Origin: Paenilisteria portnoyi
GTDB taxonomy: Bacteria; Bacillota; Bacilli; Lactobacillales; Listeriaceae
Reading direction: 5' to 3'
Assembly (NCBI RefSeq): GCF_014322795.1
Contig: NZ_JAASTT010000021.1
Coordinates: 1 to 64,000 of the forward strand
DNA: 64,000 nucleotides
The notes under the pieces are model-generated. The model did no database searches. It had not been told where the DNA came from and was given only the letters and a program-made list of their open reading frames with translations. The translations under genes were made by a program, and so were the position numbers. Below are positions 53,172-60,792 of this stretch, one piece after another (within the stretch, counting starts at the first letter, position 1; every line of letters starts with the position of its first letter).

Positions 53172-53200
53172 TTGATAACAACTATTTGTAGTTATATAAT
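53172..53200 (+). promoter_or_regulatory. Promoter of the Cro-like gene
   Basis: TTGATA (53172-53177) and TATAAT (53195-53200), 17-base spacer. The spacer and the region toward the divergent gene contain AACAACT and AGTT half sites similar to the inverted repeat near 53130, so both regulators may compete here. Confidence 0.7.
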
Positions 53201-53219
53201 GAATTTAGGAGGGGAATGC

Positions 53220-53441
53220 ATGAATCAACTAGGTAAATTACGAGAAAGTATGGGATTATCTCAGAAAAGCTTAGCAGAAGTGCTGAATATTAAACAGCAG
53301 ACAGTTAGCTCATGGGAAAGAGGAAGAACCAGCCCATCTCCATACTATATGCAGAAAATCGAGGGTATTTTTGGGGTGAGAAAAGAGATAATATTTCAAG
53401 ATGCTTTCTATAAAGGCGAAGAGGGAGGGATAGAACTATGA
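53220..53441 (+). CDS. Small XRE-family regulator (Cro-like)
   Basis: A 73-residue helix-turn-helix protein (LGKLRESMGLSQKSLAEVLNIKQQTVSSWERGR at about 3-36 in family signatures). ATG 53220 follows AGGAGGGG. It overlaps the lipoprotein gene by 4 bases and opens the rightward operon of the element. Confidence 0.85.
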   Translation: MNQLGKLRESMGLSQKSLAEVLNIKQQTVSSWERGRTSPSPYYMQKIEGIFGVRKEIIFQDAFYKGEEGGIEL

Positions 53442-53926
53442 AACGTTGGATAACTTGCTTTGGTATGATCTTACTAATCTTAAATATGACTGCGTGTTCT
53501 ACGATTTCTGAAAACGGAAATCAGGATAAGGCACCTAGTGTTGAAGTATATGAAGAAGCATTATCTGTAAAAGTTGGTGCGTTAAGACGTTCTTATGATA
53601 GGTATTATGATCTCTTGGTTTATAATTCCTATACGAGTGAAGAGTGGCAAGACGCATTCCTAGAATCAGTAAGTGAATTAGAAAAATGTGCGCTAGAAGT
53701 CAAGGATTTGAGACCAGCAAAGGGCTATGATAGTGTACAGGAAAAGTTAAATAAAGCGTCCGAGGGGATATTGTTTATAACAGGAAATGTTGTAGATGCT
53801 GCGTTTAACTACGATCAAGGTATGCTGATAGAAATTTCATCCGTAAAAGAGGATGTGGATATGTATTTATTGGATGCAGATAATGCTCTTAAAACAAAAC
53901 TAGGGAATGATCCTGAACTACAATAG
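53438..53926 (+). CDS. Element-encoded lipoprotein
   Basis: A 162-residue lipoprotein: signal sequence with lipobox MTAC (Cys at about 20), then a helical soluble domain (about 30-155) with acidic residues. ATGA overlap with the Cro-like gene shows co-transcription. I know no family. By position beside the regulators of an integrated element, surface exclusion or superinfection immunity is conceivable but unproven. Confidence 0.7.
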   Translation: MKRWITCFGMILLILNMTACSTISENGNQDKAPSVEVYEEALSVKVGALRRSYDRYYDLLVYNSYTSEEWQDAFLESVSELEKCALEVKDLRPAKGYDSVQEKLNKASEGILFITGNVVDAAFNYDQGMLIEISSVKEDVDMYLLDADNALKTKLGNDPELQ

Positions 53927-53992
53927 AGAGGTGGCTTAACTAGAAATTTTGAACTTATTAATCTCATAAAAAAATAGAGAAGAGGGACTTAT

Positions 53993-54424
53993 TTGCTGAA
54001 TATCATTATAACGGTTGCACTTGTTGTTATTGTTGGAACACTTATCAATCAGTATACATCAGGAATGCTTAAACGAGCGCTCATAATCATTTTAATTGTA
54101 GTTGGCGTAATCTTTACAGTAAAAGAATGTTCAAATAGTCAGTTGGTAGGAAATGAGTACAGTCTAAGCGGTGAGCAACGTTACCAAATCAAGATTGAAG
54201 ATCATAATCTGATACAGACAAGAATTAGTGGTAATGATTTATTGAAATATAAAAAGAAAGGAAAAAATCTAATCATAGATCAAAACGATGTATATAATAG
54301 TTATATTGACTCCGTGGTAGACGTAAGATTTGTTTTGTCAGACAGAAATAAGAAGCTGACTATGATGATTCGTTATGATGATGGATCAGAAAAAGAGATG
54401 GGAGTTTACAAAATAATTGATTAG
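53993..54424 (+). CDS. Small membrane-anchored protein of the element
   Basis: A 143-residue protein with two hydrophobic stretches (about 2-22 and 26-45) followed by a soluble beta-rich domain (about 55-140; LVGNEYSLSGEQRYQIKI). The start is TTG 53993 with GAGGG upstream. It follows the lipoprotein gene by 66 bases. No family recognised; the domain may lie outside the cell. Confidence 0.6.
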   Translation: MLNIIITVALVVIVGTLINQYTSGMLKRALIIILIVVGVIFTVKECSNSQLVGNEYSLSGEQRYQIKIEDHNLIQTRISGNDLLKYKKKGKNLIIDQNDVYNSYIDSVVDVRFVLSDRNKKLTMMIRYDDGSEKEMGVYKIID

Positions 54425-54456
54425 TTAACCCCACCCCGTTCATATACCGCTATACC

Positions 54457-54507
54457 ATACCCCTGTAGCTTATATACTGGTTATATACAGCTTAAGGGGT
54501 GTGTTTT
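54457..54507 (+). terminator. Terminator of the Cro-like/lipoprotein unit
   Basis: ACCCC/GGGGT outside and CTGTA/TACAG inside, with a TTTTT tail. The rest of the 54508-54816 gap has no gene I can support. Confidence 0.65.
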
Positions 54508-54816
54508 TAGTTAAAAAGCTATAACGGTAATTAAATTGTATTTTCATCAAGGTATAGCAAAATAATAACTAAATAGTGGAATAAAACATCCTTTTTTCCA
54601 ATCGAGAATTATCAAGGTACTATCTTGATGATAAAAATATAGTTTGGGGAAAGTGACACTCGATAGTAGTGTTTTTCTACAGCGCTGTATCTAGATATGT
54701 ACTTTGATGACTTATATTAAATTTTATTAAGTTATTAAATATATTTTGACGTTACATGATATAATAGAGGTGTAGCTGAGCAGGTCTTATTTATCCCTTC
54801 TTAATCTGAATAATAC

Positions 54817-54878
54817 ATATTAGTAAATTATGATGTATGTAGTTAGTATATATTACATACACTATAATTCACTAATAT
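54817..54878. repeat. 62-bp imperfect palindrome before the primase-like gene
   Basis: The left half ATATTAGTAAATTAT...TGTATGTA is mirrored by TACATACA...ATAATTCACTAATAT, with few mismatches and an AT-rich centre near 54848. It ends 30 bases before the replication-type gene. Possible origin, operator or recombination site. Confidence 0.6.
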
Positions 54879-54908
54879 ATTAACAATAATCAGAAAAGGG
54901 GTTAAATA

Positions 54909-56792
54909 ATGACATTAAAAGTATACCGAGATACACATAAGTATACGGACAAGAATGATGCTAATGCTGAGTGGGGGAAGATATCTAAAAGAATAGAGGG
55001 TAACCCTGTAGAAGTTAGCGTGAGAGAATTAGCTTATTTTTTGGGTAATGGCTATGCTGTGATACCATGTGAGTTTAGCGGGCCAAAACGAAAAGATGAA
55101 TATTTTAAAAGTACTAATTTAATAATGGTTGATGTTGACAATAAGGATTCAGAAAACTATATTCCTGTCACAGATATACTAAAGGATTCATTTGTCAAAG
55201 AAAACTGTGCTTTTGTTTATGAGACACTAAGTTCTACTCCTGAATGTAATAGATATCGATTAGTCTTTGTGTTAAAGGATGCGATAACTAATTTCGAAGA
55301 GCAGCAGAAAATTTATAAAGCTATTTTCGAAAATTTGCCAGTGGGAGTAGATAAAGTCCACAAATCTTCTACTAGAATAAATTTAGGTGGTAAAGAAGTA
55401 TACGAAGTGAACTTTGATAACAAATTGTCAGAACGTTTTTGTGAATCAATCCGACGAGAATATACTGATGTACCTACGAGTCCTAAAAAAGTTGTTACTG
55501 AGAGCTATGAGCAGTTAAGCGGAACGAATGTATGGGAACTAATCAAGTGTTTTAAGGATGAAGAAGTATCTGAGAAATTAAAGGTATATAATGAATCGGG
55601 AATTAGTAATTTAAGAGATGCACAAAGGTACCTGTTTACTTTGGATATGAAGGAAGTTTTAGAAATAGAAGGAGACAGCACATTTTATGATATTTTCCAT
55701 GATGAGAGTAGCCCATCAGCAAGCATTTTCCAAAATGAAGAGGGAATCTATCTTTACAAATGTCACAGTGATAGTGCCTCTTTTTGTGGGAATATCGTAG
55801 AAGTTGTAGCTAAACTTAGAAAGATACCTTATAAAGAAGCAGAACGTTATTTATTGAAATATATGAATTTAGAATCACAACATGCCTCAAGTGTGAGAGA
55901 AAGCTTAGCTAAATTAAGCAAAAGAATTAGTTCCATAGATGTGAGACAAGATTATCCCGCGATACAAAGATGCATAGGTGATAAATTGACGGATATGATA
56001 GATGTGTTAGAAATATTGGTTGACAATACCGTTGAAGTTGATGGGAATTATAGTGAATATACTGCGATGTCAGGTTCATTACTTGCCAAGAAGCTAAATA
56101 TAACGCAGGTTCATTATGCATGCGATAAGTATGCTAAACTACTCTCTTTCATGGCTTATGTAGGCTTTATAGATAAATGTTCTGATAATGAAATGCCAGA
56201 GAGTATTTTAGTTGAAATAACGTCACGACAAAAAGGAAAACAGTACAGAAGGAGAGATAATGTATATAAGTTATCGGAGATCTCGGAATATTTTTTAGAT
56301 GTATTAGAAAAGGAGTGCCAACGATTAATTGATAATGGCTTTACCTATTCTAGTTTTACTGCGCATGCCGTGTTATTCTCGGATGGTATAGAAAAAGCCC
56401 AAAAAGCCTTCCCGCAGGACGAAATAAGGCTGTCAAATCGAAAAAAAGAGAAGTTAATTAGATGGGCTCGATTTTTGGAAATGAGATTAAAAATGAAAGG
56501 CTATGTACAGGAGAAGCAGGCACAAATAGAGTTTAATGATGACTATGATGAGAAATTAACTAGTCAAGAAATGAAGGAGTTTAGACCATTAATATGTAAA
56601 GCTCTGGATTTGGATTTTAGCAAAGCAACAAAAATAATACAACAACAGATAGGCGTCAATGGAATAAATCCTAATACAATTTTATACACAAGGACAACAG
56701 GGGTTAGATGGTTAAAAAATATTGGGAGAAAATACACTAAATCTAACGTTTATAGATATAGAACTCAGGAGAAAATTATTGCTACTATTTGA
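54909..56792 (+). CDS. Primase-like replication protein
   Basis: A 627-residue protein. Residues about 60-185 resemble an archaeo-eukaryotic-type primase: IMVDVDNKD with the Asp-x-Asp metal motif (about 74-80), CNRYRLVFVLKD, and SSTRINLGG. About 255-320 resemble a CHC2 primase zinc-finger region (FHDESSPSASIFQNEEG, YKCHSDS, FCGNIVEVVAKL). The C-terminal 300 residues are helical and basic, possibly a DNA-binding or initiator part. No helicase Walker motif is visible. It is a single gene behind a palindrome that may be its origin. The assignment rests on motif reading only. Confidence 0.6.
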   Translation: MTLKVYRDTHKYTDKNDANAEWGKISKRIEGNPVEVSVRELAYFLGNGYAVIPCEFSGPKRKDEYFKSTNLIMVDVDNKDSENYIPVTDILKDSFVKENCAFVYETLSSTPECNRYRLVFVLKDAITNFEEQQKIYKAIFENLPVGVDKVHKSSTRINLGGKEVYEVNFDNKLSERFCESIRREYTDVPTSPKKVVTESYEQLSGTNVWELIKCFKDEEVSEKLKVYNESGISNLRDAQRYLFTLDMKEVLEIEGDSTFYDIFHDESSPSASIFQNEEGIYLYKCHSDSASFCGNIVEVVAKLRKIPYKEAERYLLKYMNLESQHASSVRESLAKLSKRISSIDVRQDYPAIQRCIGDKLTDMIDVLEILVDNTVEVDGNYSEYTAMSGSLLAKKLNITQVHYACDKYAKLLSFMAYVGFIDKCSDNEMPESILVEITSRQKGKQYRRRDNVYKLSEISEYFLDVLEKECQRLIDNGFTYSSFTAHAVLFSDGIEKAQKAFPQDEIRLSNRKKEKLIRWARFLEMRLKMKGYVQEKQAQIEFNDDYDEKLTSQEMKEFRPLICKALDLDFSKATKIIQQQIGVNGINPNTILYTRTTGVRWLKNIGRKYTKSNVYRYRTQEKIIATI

Positions 56793-56868
56793 TGATTTTA
56801 ATTATATATTTGTTGGTAAAATCTGCGTTCACTTGGTTACACAGCTCTAAGGATATAAATGAATCAAC

Positions 56869-56909
56869 AAAAAACTCCCCTTTCAGAAAAATTTTAAGGG
56901 GAGTTTTTT
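56869..56909. terminator. Bidirectional terminator between primase and LXG cassette
   Basis: A perfect 14-bp stem (56869-56882 with 56896-56909) that gives T-runs on both strands. Confidence 0.9.
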
Positions 56910-56919
56910 CATGGATATA

Positions 56920-57171
56920 TTAAGATTCAATCGTGGTGCGTTCAACAAAATTGCCGTTGTCTTTAATAGCCATTCTAGCCAAGCGCCTTCCAGCTCGCTT
57001 AAAGAAAAACTCATCTGGATAAAATTCTGAAACAATAGGTTTTTGCTGGCTAATCATGCCGCTATCCTTGTTATATTCAATAGTGCCTGAGATTTTTTCA
57101 TCAGGCCCATATTTATAAACAACTTTTTCCTCATTTTCGTACTCTTTGGTCATAACTATAAAAACTGCCAC
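56920..57171 (-). CDS. Probable immunity protein of the LXG toxin
   Basis: An 83-residue soluble protein starting at GTG 57171 with AAAGGAG in front, directly after the toxin gene. It is rich in charged and aromatic residues (VVYKYGPDEKISGTIEY, SEFYPDEFFFKRAGRRL). No signal peptide, so it should act in the cytoplasm, where it would bind the toxin's C-terminal domain. The role is inferred from position (toxin then small gene, same strand, then terminator). I do not recognise the family. Confidence 0.65.
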   Translation of the reverse strand: MAVFIVMTKEYENEEKVVYKYGPDEKISGTIEYNKDSGMISQQKPIVSEFYPDEFFFKRAGRRLARMAIKDNGNFVERTTIES

Positions 57172-57190
57172 TATATTCACTCCTTTAATT

Positions 57191-58591
57191 TTACTCGAAA
57201 TCCCAAGGTCTTCCTGATTCAATTGTCTTATTATGAGCGGTTCGATAATCAGTATTAAAAATGCTTTCAAATTTAGCCTCAAAAATCTCATGATCCAATA
57301 GTTGGAGGTCAGAATTTTTGAATGTACCAAGTCTTAAACGTTCCCAAGCTTGTGCGATTTCAAAATCGGGGTCGAATCTGGCTATTCCAGAATCTTTAAT
57401 ATGGAGGTTATTAAAAACGTGATTCTTAATGCGCTCTACTCTCCATTCGGGAACCCCTGTATTGCTTGAAATAGATTTTATATCTTGCTTGCCCATGGCT
57501 CGGAAATTAGCATACATTTCTTCTGCTAAAGCTTCTTCTCTAAAGAATTGCTCAGCAGAAATATTTCTAGCGCCTGTTTCAGCAAACTCAAAGCTAGGGG
57601 CAGTATTTGTAATGCCAAACTTAGATGTGAACTTAGCTAAACCGAGCACAGGAGCCCCGTATTGTGTCAACACAAGTGCACCGTCTAATAACCGCTGTCC
57701 GTCACTAACATGCTTCCCTGACACAGCATCCACGCCATAAACAGCACGATAAAACGAACCTACACCTAGTACTTCGCGGAAAACAGTCTCACTCTGCCAA
57801 TAAATCATTTGTTGATTCACAAAATCAAGTGTAGCTTCTGTACTCATTTTACCATCAATCGTGATGAAACCAGCACTATTGCCTTTTGGAACGTTTGGCG
57901 TTAGTCCGATTTCTTCAATTTCTTTTATCTTGTCATCGATTTCTTGCTGGCTCGCATACATTTTAGTGAGCTGGCGGAATGTCGCAGGATTCAATTTTTC
58001 GAGATGATACATACCTGTTTTGCCGTCAAACTTAAGATTTTGTTGTATATTGTCTAGTGCTTGCTTAATATAATGCGCTAGTTCTCCAACTTCATAAAAG
58101 AAATTTCTGTGACTCTGTTCGAAATCCATAAATTTGTTCAGTATCTCTTCTTTTTTGTGCGCTTCAAAAATTTGTGTGGCTAAATAATTTAGCTCTGATG
58201 CGTGTCCAGTTCCATTAATAGCCGTTAATTGTGACGTAACGCTTTCTAGACGATTTTCGAAACCTGTTATTTTCTGATTTAGGTCATGAATACCATCCAC
58301 ATCAAGCCTAGAATTGGGGGAAGCATCCACTTGAGAATGGAAATCAGTAATATATTTTTGTATCTTTTGCTCGCTCAGGTCAAGCGCTTGTTTGATCGAT
58401 GCACATAGTGGGAAATAGGCACCCGCGTAGTATTCTTTCGAGCTAGCGATAGCGTCTCCGCTAATCGATGTATCATTAATATAAGCGATAACAGCTTGTT
58501 TCACGGCATTTACATACTGTTTTAATTCTTGATTCGATGCACGCAATTGTTGCGAGAAATGGGTGACCTCGGCAATATCGATGCGAGTCAT
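57191..58591 (-). CDS. LXG-domain polymorphic toxin secreted by type VII system
   Basis: A 466-residue protein. Residues 1 to about 200 form the helical LXG targeting domain (MTRIDIAEVTHFSQQLR start, two long helices). About 265-315 is a pre-toxin region (VFREVLGVGSFYRAVYGVDAVSGK). The C-terminal toxin part (about 330-466) has LDHEIFEAKFE and AHNKTIESGRPWDFE, whose histidines and acids could form an active site; I cannot name the activity. No type VII core genes are in the window. It overlaps the coiled-coil partner gene by 4 bases. Confidence 0.85.
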   Translation of the reverse strand: MTRIDIAEVTHFSQQLRASNQELKQYVNAVKQAVIAYINDTSISGDAIASSKEYYAGAYFPLCASIKQALDLSEQKIQKYITDFHSQVDASPNSRLDVDGIHDLNQKITGFENRLESVTSQLTAINGTGHASELNYLATQIFEAHKKEEILNKFMDFEQSHRNFFYEVGELAHYIKQALDNIQQNLKFDGKTGMYHLEKLNPATFRQLTKMYASQQEIDDKIKEIEEIGLTPNVPKGNSAGFITIDGKMSTEATLDFVNQQMIYWQSETVFREVLGVGSFYRAVYGVDAVSGKHVSDGQRLLDGALVLTQYGAPVLGLAKFTSKFGITNTAPSFEFAETGARNISAEQFFREEALAEEMYANFRAMGKQDIKSISSNTGVPEWRVERIKNHVFNNLHIKDSGIARFDPDFEIAQAWERLRLGTFKNSDLQLLDHEIFEAKFESIFNTDYRTAHNKTIESGRPWDFE

Positions 58592-58956
58592 AAAATCAGC
58601 TCCCTATGTAACAGTTTCCGTTCTTCTTCCATCTGAGATAAGCTCGATTGAATGGTTTTCTGCTCTTGTTGTAGCTGTTCCCGCGTACTTTCGATATGCT
58701 TGCGTAATTTCCTCCAACTTTCATGCGCTGTATCTTCCGCATCGTAAGCCACACTTCTGCCGTGATTTCCGCGCCATACATCGTGAGCTTGGGCAATAAG
58801 ATTTTCTTTCTCACGTTCGATGTGCCGAAGCTCAGTTTCTGTGTCTTCTAGCTGAATCTGCCGTTGTTTTATAGCGTATAACTCGTCTTCTTGTTGCTCC
58901 GCCTTCCGCTTTAATTGTTGCAATATCTGATGAATTTGCGCGCTTCTCGGTTCCAT
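58588..58956 (-). CDS. LXG-associated coiled-coil partner (Lap2/DUF3958-like)
   Basis: A 122-residue coiled coil from end to end, with WRGNHGRSVAYDAED in the middle as a break between two helices. ATG 58956 follows GGAGGT; longer readings start in the upstream gene. The same architecture (WQGNHGRSVAHEAED) occurs in the 63524 gene, so the family is the same. Such partners bind the LXG domain and help export it. It lies between the small partner and the toxin. Confidence 0.8.
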   Translation of the reverse strand: MEPRSAQIHQILQQLKRKAEQQEDELYAIKQRQIQLEDTETELRHIEREKENLIAQAHDVWRGNHGRSVAYDAEDTAHESWRKLRKHIESTREQLQQEQKTIQSSLSQMEEERKLLHRELIL

Positions 58957-58957
58957 C

Positions 58958-59242
58958 TTAGCGCACCTCCAGTTGCATCTTCTGACCGACTTCTCGATCC
59001 TTCGCAGCATAGGCTTCCCCGATTTGTTTGATACGAATAGCGTCTTCCTGCACCACTTTTCCAAATAAATCGACATAGTTCACCAAATCAAATAAAGCTT
59101 CCTGACAATTGGTCATAGAATTGCATTGAGTGTAAGACATTGTGTTGTTTTTCTTTGTATAGAGGGTCATTCCCGAGACACTATCTCCAAGTTCTGCAGC
59201 GTGATTCATCATTTTTTCTCTATTTACTTTTATTTGCGTCAT
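58958..59242 (-). CDS. LXG-associated small helical partner (Lap1/DUF3130, TIGR04197-like)
   Basis: A 94-residue helical hairpin protein. KVNREKMMNHAAELG at the N-terminus and the C-terminal VQEDAIRIKQIGEAY are shared almost exactly with the 63238 gene. WXG100-like proteins of this kind accompany LXG toxins in Listeria, Streptococcus and Staphylococcus and are needed for export. It is the first gene of the cassette, with its own promoter. Confidence 0.82.
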   Translation of the reverse strand: MTQIKVNREKMMNHAAELGDSVSGMTLYTKKNNTMSYTQCNSMTNCQEALFDLVNYVDLFGKVVQEDAIRIKQIGEAYAAKDREVGQKMQLEVR

Positions 59243-59279
59243 ATTCCTATTCTCCCGTCTAAAGTTAGTCTATAAATCC

Positions 59280-59308
59280 ATTATAAAGGAAAATAATTGA
59301 ATTGTCGC
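59280..59308 (-). promoter_or_regulatory. Promoter of the element LXG cassette
   Basis: On the minus strand GCGACA (59308-59303) and TATAAT (59285-59280), 17-base spacer. The -10 context (TTATAATGG) matches that of the homologous cassette at 63184. Confidence 0.6.
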
Positions 59309-59321
59309 TATAAAATAAGGT

Positions 59322-59588
59322 TTATTGGGGATTCTTAGAGAATAATATCCCTTCTTTAAAAGCGGTTGCATAGAGACGCATAAAAGCTTCTGCTTCATAT
59401 TTAAATAATTCATCAAGATATTTTAGCTCAGTATCATTATTTAGTTTTTGTTCAAGTACATCCCTTATATGGAATTGTCTTTCTTGTAGTGCCTTAAATT
59501 CAATACTAGAATTTTCTTCTGATAAGAAATGTTCCACACGCTTGTGACAAAATAATGAAAAATCGTGATTAAATGATTTTGACAGCAT
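59322..59588 (-). CDS. Small helical protein of unknown function
   Basis: An 88-residue acidic helical protein (LEQKLNNDTELKYLDELFKYEAEAFMRLYATAFKEG). AAAGGAGG precedes the ATG very well, so it is likely real. The C-terminal helix pattern resembles short proteins of the DUF6809 type, seen on mobile elements. It is divergent from the small regulator at 59684. Confidence 0.65.
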   Translation of the reverse strand: MLSKSFNHDFSLFCHKRVEHFLSEENSSIEFKALQERQFHIRDVLEQKLNNDTELKYLDELFKYEAEAFMRLYATAFKEGILFSKNPQ

Positions 59589-59683
59589 AAATTTTCCTCC
59601 TTTTTCAAAAGTTGCTCAATAGAACAACGGTTTTAGTTTTATTATAGTATAAAATGTTCGTATAGACAAGAGGTGGTGTGGAT

Positions 59684-59899
59684 ATGGAAAAAATTGTAGT
59701 GGTTAATCTGAAATCATTAGTTGAGAAACACGGAATTTCGATGAAAGAACTATCTAGGTTAGCTGATATAGAACCAGCCATACTCAGTAAGTTAGTGAAT
59801 AATAAAAGGCAGAGCATTTATTTTGATCATATTGCAAGAATTGCGGATGCTTTGGATGTGAAGGATATTAGAGAGATTATTGATATTGTAGAGAAATAA
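59684..59899 (+). CDS. Small XRE-family regulator
   Basis: A 71-residue helix-turn-helix protein (LVEKHGISMKELSRLADIEPAILSKLVNNKR in overlapping signatures) without further domain. ATG 59684 follows AGGTGG. It is divergent from the small helical gene, suggesting mutual control. Confidence 0.82.
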   Translation: MEKIVVVNLKSLVEKHGISMKELSRLADIEPAILSKLVNNKRQSIYFDHIARIADALDVKDIREIIDIVEK

Positions 59900-60008
59900 G
59901 TGGCTGAATGATATTACTAAATGTGGAGTCTCGAACTCATAAAATAGAGACTCCGATTTGTGTACCACAGAATGACTAAATTAGCACTTGATTTAAGTCT
60001 CCTACATA

Positions 60009-60046
60009 GTCTATAATAAAAGTATCGATTATTGTGTATTATAGAC
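60009..60046. repeat. 38-bp palindrome before the serine recombinase gene
   Basis: GTCTATAATA (60009-60018) and TATTATAGAC (60037-60046) are perfect complements around an 18-base centre. It contains TATAAT at 60012-60017 and ends at the ribosome site of the recombinase gene. A crossover or autoregulation site (res type I) is likely. Confidence 0.7.
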
Positions 60047-60058
60047 GGAGGTTATGAC

Positions 60059-60646
60059 ATGAAACTAGGTTATGCTCGTGTAAGTACTGTGGGACAAGAT
60101 TTAGAAACACAACAAGAAAAACTACTCAGTGTCGGAGTGGTAAGTGATAATTTATTTATAGAGAAGAAGACTGGTACGACTACAAGAAACAGAAAAGCAT
60201 TACAAGAATTAATTAAGCATTCTCGTGAAGGAGATATTGTTTACATCACCAAAATAGACCGTTTAGCACGATCTATTATCGACTTAAATAATGTTATGGG
60301 GGAGTTTCTTCAAAAAGGTGTTACAGTCGTTTTCATAGATAATAATATGACCTTTGGAGCGGACGTGGAGAGCAATCCTATGCAGAAATTACTGTTTAAT
60401 GTGTTAGGTGCGTTTGCTGAGTTTGAGCGAGATATGATAGTGAATAGAACGACTGAGGGCAAGATTAGAGCCAAGCAAGCTGGGAAAAAGTTAGGGCGCA
60501 AAGGACAACCAGAAGAGCAGATAAAAAAAGCAATCCAACTGATGGATAACAGAGATACAAATAAATTATCGGTTTCAGATATAGTGAAGATGACAGGTGT
60601 TCCGAAAGCTACGATTTATAAAAAAATATCTTCAAAAATAGACTAA
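60059..60646 (+). CDS. Serine recombinase (resolvase/invertase family)
   Basis: A 195-residue small serine recombinase. The catalytic serine is Ser9 in YARVSTVGQD; also visible are DRLARS, the long E helix with GAFAEFERDMIVNRTTEG, and the C-terminal helix-turn-helix (SVSDIVKMTGVPKATIYKKI). ATG 60059 follows CGGAGG. The size fits resolvases and DNA invertases rather than large integrases. It could resolve dimers or invert DNA in the element. A terminator with a 10-bp stem follows. Confidence 0.93.
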   Translation: MKLGYARVSTVGQDLETQQEKLLSVGVVSDNLFIEKKTGTTTRNRKALQELIKHSREGDIVYITKIDRLARSIIDLNNVMGEFLQKGVTVVFIDNNMTFGADVESNPMQKLLFNVLGAFAEFERDMIVNRTTEGKIRAKQAGKKLGRKGQPEEQIKKAIQLMDNRDTNKLSVSDIVKMTGVPKATIYKKISSKID

Positions 60647-60680
60647 GGAAACAGGACAATCAGAATGGGAACAAACAGAA

Positions 60681-60737
60681 ATCTTTGTATAGAGCCATTT
60701 CAGGAAATGGTTAATACAAAGATCTCTGCTTTTATTT
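60681..60737 (+). terminator. Terminator after the serine recombinase gene
   Basis: A perfect 10-bp outer stem (60681-60690 with 60714-60723) and an inner CCATTT/AAATGG stem, followed by a T-rich tract. Confidence 0.75.
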
Positions 60738-60792
60738 TTCTAGCTTTTAGACTCTAAGTTTGGGTTATATTCCAGCCTTGGTTTAAGCTTAT

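Noticed and set aside
53993-54424. Toxin-antitoxin pair made of the lipoprotein and membrane protein genes
   Set aside because: Neither protein resembles a known toxin or antitoxin, and one is exported.
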